43,267 nucleotides of DNA, taken from the NCBI GenBank assembly GCA_946183625.1, contig CAMHCL010000001.1:1-43267 (forward strand). Reading direction: 5' to 3'. Below are positions 42,015 through 43,267 of this stretch, piece by piece (position 1 is the first letter of the stretch; each line of letters begins with the position of its first letter). Under the pieces are notes generated by a model. The model was not told where the DNA came from. It did not search any database and saw only the letters and a list, made by a program, of their open reading frames with translations. Origin of the DNA: an uncultured Lachnospiraceae bacterium (GTDB taxonomy: Bacteria; Bacillota; Clostridia; Lachnospirales; Lachnospiraceae). A program made the position numbers and the translations under genes.

Positions 42015-43151
42015 TTAATTGTTTCCACCAGCTTTATAGTTATAAACCGGCTTAATTATCTTATCTATTTCTACTGTGTCATTTATCGCTGCTGCTATAT
42101 CGTCTATACCTCTATAAGCAAATGGGCTTTCATCCAGAGTATCCTTATTGATACATATTGAATAGATTCCATTCATTGCTTTCTTAAAGTCAGATACAGT
42201 ATGATGTTCTGCAACTTCTGAACGCTTGTAGATTCGTCCTGCTCCATGAGGTGCTGAATAGTTCCAATCAGCATTACCTCGTCCGGTTCCAAGTATTATC
42301 CCATCTCTCATATTGATTGGGATAATTACTCTTTCTCCCTCCTTGGCACTAATTGCACCTTTTCTGAGGATAGGATCATCACCTGAAAAATCCACATAGT
42401 TATGGATGCATGTGAAGCAGTCTTCTATCTTCCACTTCATCCCATTTGTGATGGAATCTATGATTGCATCTCTGTTAAGACGAGCAACCTCCTGGATAAT
42501 CTTTATATCATGAAGATAATCATCCATAAGCTCACCAGTTAGACAGGTCATCTCATATGAAGCATAACCCTGCTTCTTCATCTGCATTTCCTTCTGACCT
42601 GTTCTTAAGTAGTAGTCTGCAACCTCCATGCCAAGATGTCTGCTGCCGGAATGTATTACAAGATATACATTTCCATCCTCATCCTTATCAACCTCGATAA
42701 AGTGATTTCCTCCACCAAGTGTACCAATACTCCTATTTGCTTTACGTGCATTGATATGTTTATAACATCTAAGTTCTTCAAGGTTAATTCTGTCAGCATA
42801 CTTGTGATCCTTTTCTCTGATTCTTGGACCCACTGGTACATTTTCTCTTATAACAGAATCCAGCTGCTGAAACTGAAGTCCTTTCGTCTTAACCTTAGCC
42901 ATTGTCATTCCACAGCCAATATCAACTCCCACCAGACTTGGCAGGATGGAATCTCCGACTGTCATAGTAAGGCCTATAGTTCCAACCTTACCCGGATGAA
43001 CATCCGGCATTACTCTGATCACACTTCCCTCTGCACTCGGATGATTGCATACCATCTGGAGCTGTTTTCTTGCATATTCTTCAAGAGCATAAAGCTCGTT
43101 CTCTACTGTATAAACGATAGCATTTGTATATTTTCCATATATTGTAATCAT
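42015..43151 (-). CDS. rtcB: RtcB-family RNA ligase (RtcB2-like, paired with prfH)
   Basis: RtcB joins RNA 3'-phosphate (or 2',3'-cyclic phosphate) to 5'-OH ends using GTP and Mn2+. Metal-site and catalytic motifs are present: GVDIGCGM (Cys80), GTLGGGNHFIEVD (146-), IHSGSRHLG (His167, His172), CIHNYVDF and the GMP-linked His302 in SAPHGAGR. The 378-residue length is close to that of the shorter bacterial RtcB. The start is ATG 43151 (MITIYGKYTN) with GAAGGGAT nearby; the longer in-frame reading (43217) passes through the leader hairpin and should be ignored. It forms an operon with prfH. Confidence 0.95.
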   Translation of the reverse strand: MITIYGKYTNAIVYTVENELYALEEYARKQLQMVCNHPSAEGSVIRVMPDVHPGKVGTIGLTMTVGDSILPSLVGVDIGCGMTMAKVKTKGLQFQQLDSVIRENVPVGPRIREKDHKYADRINLEELRCYKHINARKANRSIGTLGGGNHFIEVDKDEDGNVYLVIHSGSRHLGMEVADYYLRTGQKEMQMKKQGYASYEMTCLTGELMDDYLHDIKIIQEVARLNRDAIIDSITNGMKWKIEDCFTCIHNYVDFSGDDPILRKGAISAKEGERVIIPINMRDGIILGTGRGNADWNYSAPHGAGRIYKRSEVAEHHTVSDFKKAMNGIYSICINKDTLDESPFAYRGIDDIAAAINDTVEIDKIIKPVYNYKAGGNN

Positions 43152-43184
43152 ATATAAATCCCTTCTTTTTATTTCCACAACAAA

Positions 43185-43227
43185 AACACCCCTGGTGCTG
43201 AAACAATGCAGCACCAAAAGAGGTGTT
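43185..43227 (-). promoter_or_regulatory. Nested hairpin followed by U-rich tract in the rtcB leader
   Basis: On the minus strand, AACACCTC pairs with GGGGTGTT (outer stem, one U-G) and GGTGCTG with CAGCACC (inner stem, 8-base loop); TTTTTGTT follows. It lies about 35-75 bases before ATG 43151. It resembles an intrinsic terminator, either of the gene upstream of the window or an attenuator of rtcB-prfH. The promoter is not visible because the window ends at 43267. Confidence 0.7.
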
Positions 43228-43267
43228 AGTTATCCTAAATAAGCATATTAAAATATAGAGTACTATT

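Noticed and set aside
43152..43217. Longer N-terminus for RtcB (22 more residues)
   Set aside because: It passes through the leader hairpin and lacks a ribosome site; the family begins at MITIYGKY.

Overview
The window looks like a chromosomal segment of a low-to-mid GC Clostridia, most likely a Lachnospiraceae gut or rumen anaerobe. The reasons are a SCIFF (ranthipeptide) precursor with its radical SAM maturase, strong AGGAGG ribosome sites, TTGACA-N17-TATAAT promoters, DUF1858 and CbbX/SpoVK-type AAA+ proteins, and many FtsX/MacB-type ABC exporters. All function calls come from reading motifs by eye; no database search was run. Almost everything is on the minus strand; only the SCIFF precursor, its maturase and a PLP decarboxylase-fold gene are on the plus strand. 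No tRNA, rRNA, CRISPR array, intact transposase or phage gene was seen.

Layout. 1-4050: the 5' part of an acyl carrier protein gene, then a MacA/MacB-like tripartite exporter (adaptor, ATPase, permease). 4179-4630: an exact 73-bp tandem array of six units, each with a GTGCGG/CCGCAC inverted repeat, between two divergent promoters. 4664-8203: SCIFF precursor, attenuator-like terminator, maturase and an Orn/Lys/Arg-decarboxylase-family gene. 8250-15480: a CrtC/AttH-like protein, glycogen phosphorylase, isoleucyl-tRNA synthetase and a DUF1858 protein. 15485-16990: a NYN-nuclease/OST-HTH protein and a small coiled-coil membrane protein. 16997-25173: a five-gene ABC exporter operon with two adaptors, one large permease and two ATPases, one carrying a C-terminal AbrB-like domain. 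25190-25432: a multi-hairpin element bounded by 17-bp inverted repeats. 25432-30998: an EAL-PAS c-di-GMP phosphodiesterase, a secreted lipoprotein, and a TetR/FAD-oxidoreductase unit with three palindromic operators. 31006-36628: a three-gene unit of a Ca2+-type P-ATPase, a condensation-superfamily acyltransferase and a TerB-like/AAA+ protein. 36778-39234: a TetR-controlled unit (TetR, alpha/beta hydrolase, GNAT). 39264-43267: a CbbX-like AAA+ protein with an embedded RNA polymerase alpha C-terminal domain, a long structured leader, and an rtcB-prfH ribosome repair and rescue pair.

Most promising for novelty: (i) the alphaCTD-AAA+ fusion next to rtcB-prfH, with its roughly 290-nt leader; (ii) a SCIFF precursor lacking the Thr at position 37 that accepts the thioether in the characterised homologue, and carrying an extra Cys; (iii) the AbrB-fused ABC ATPase in a two-ATPase, two-adaptor exporter; (iv) the multi-hairpin inverted-repeat element at 25190-25432; (v) the 73-bp repeat array beside the SCIFF promoter.
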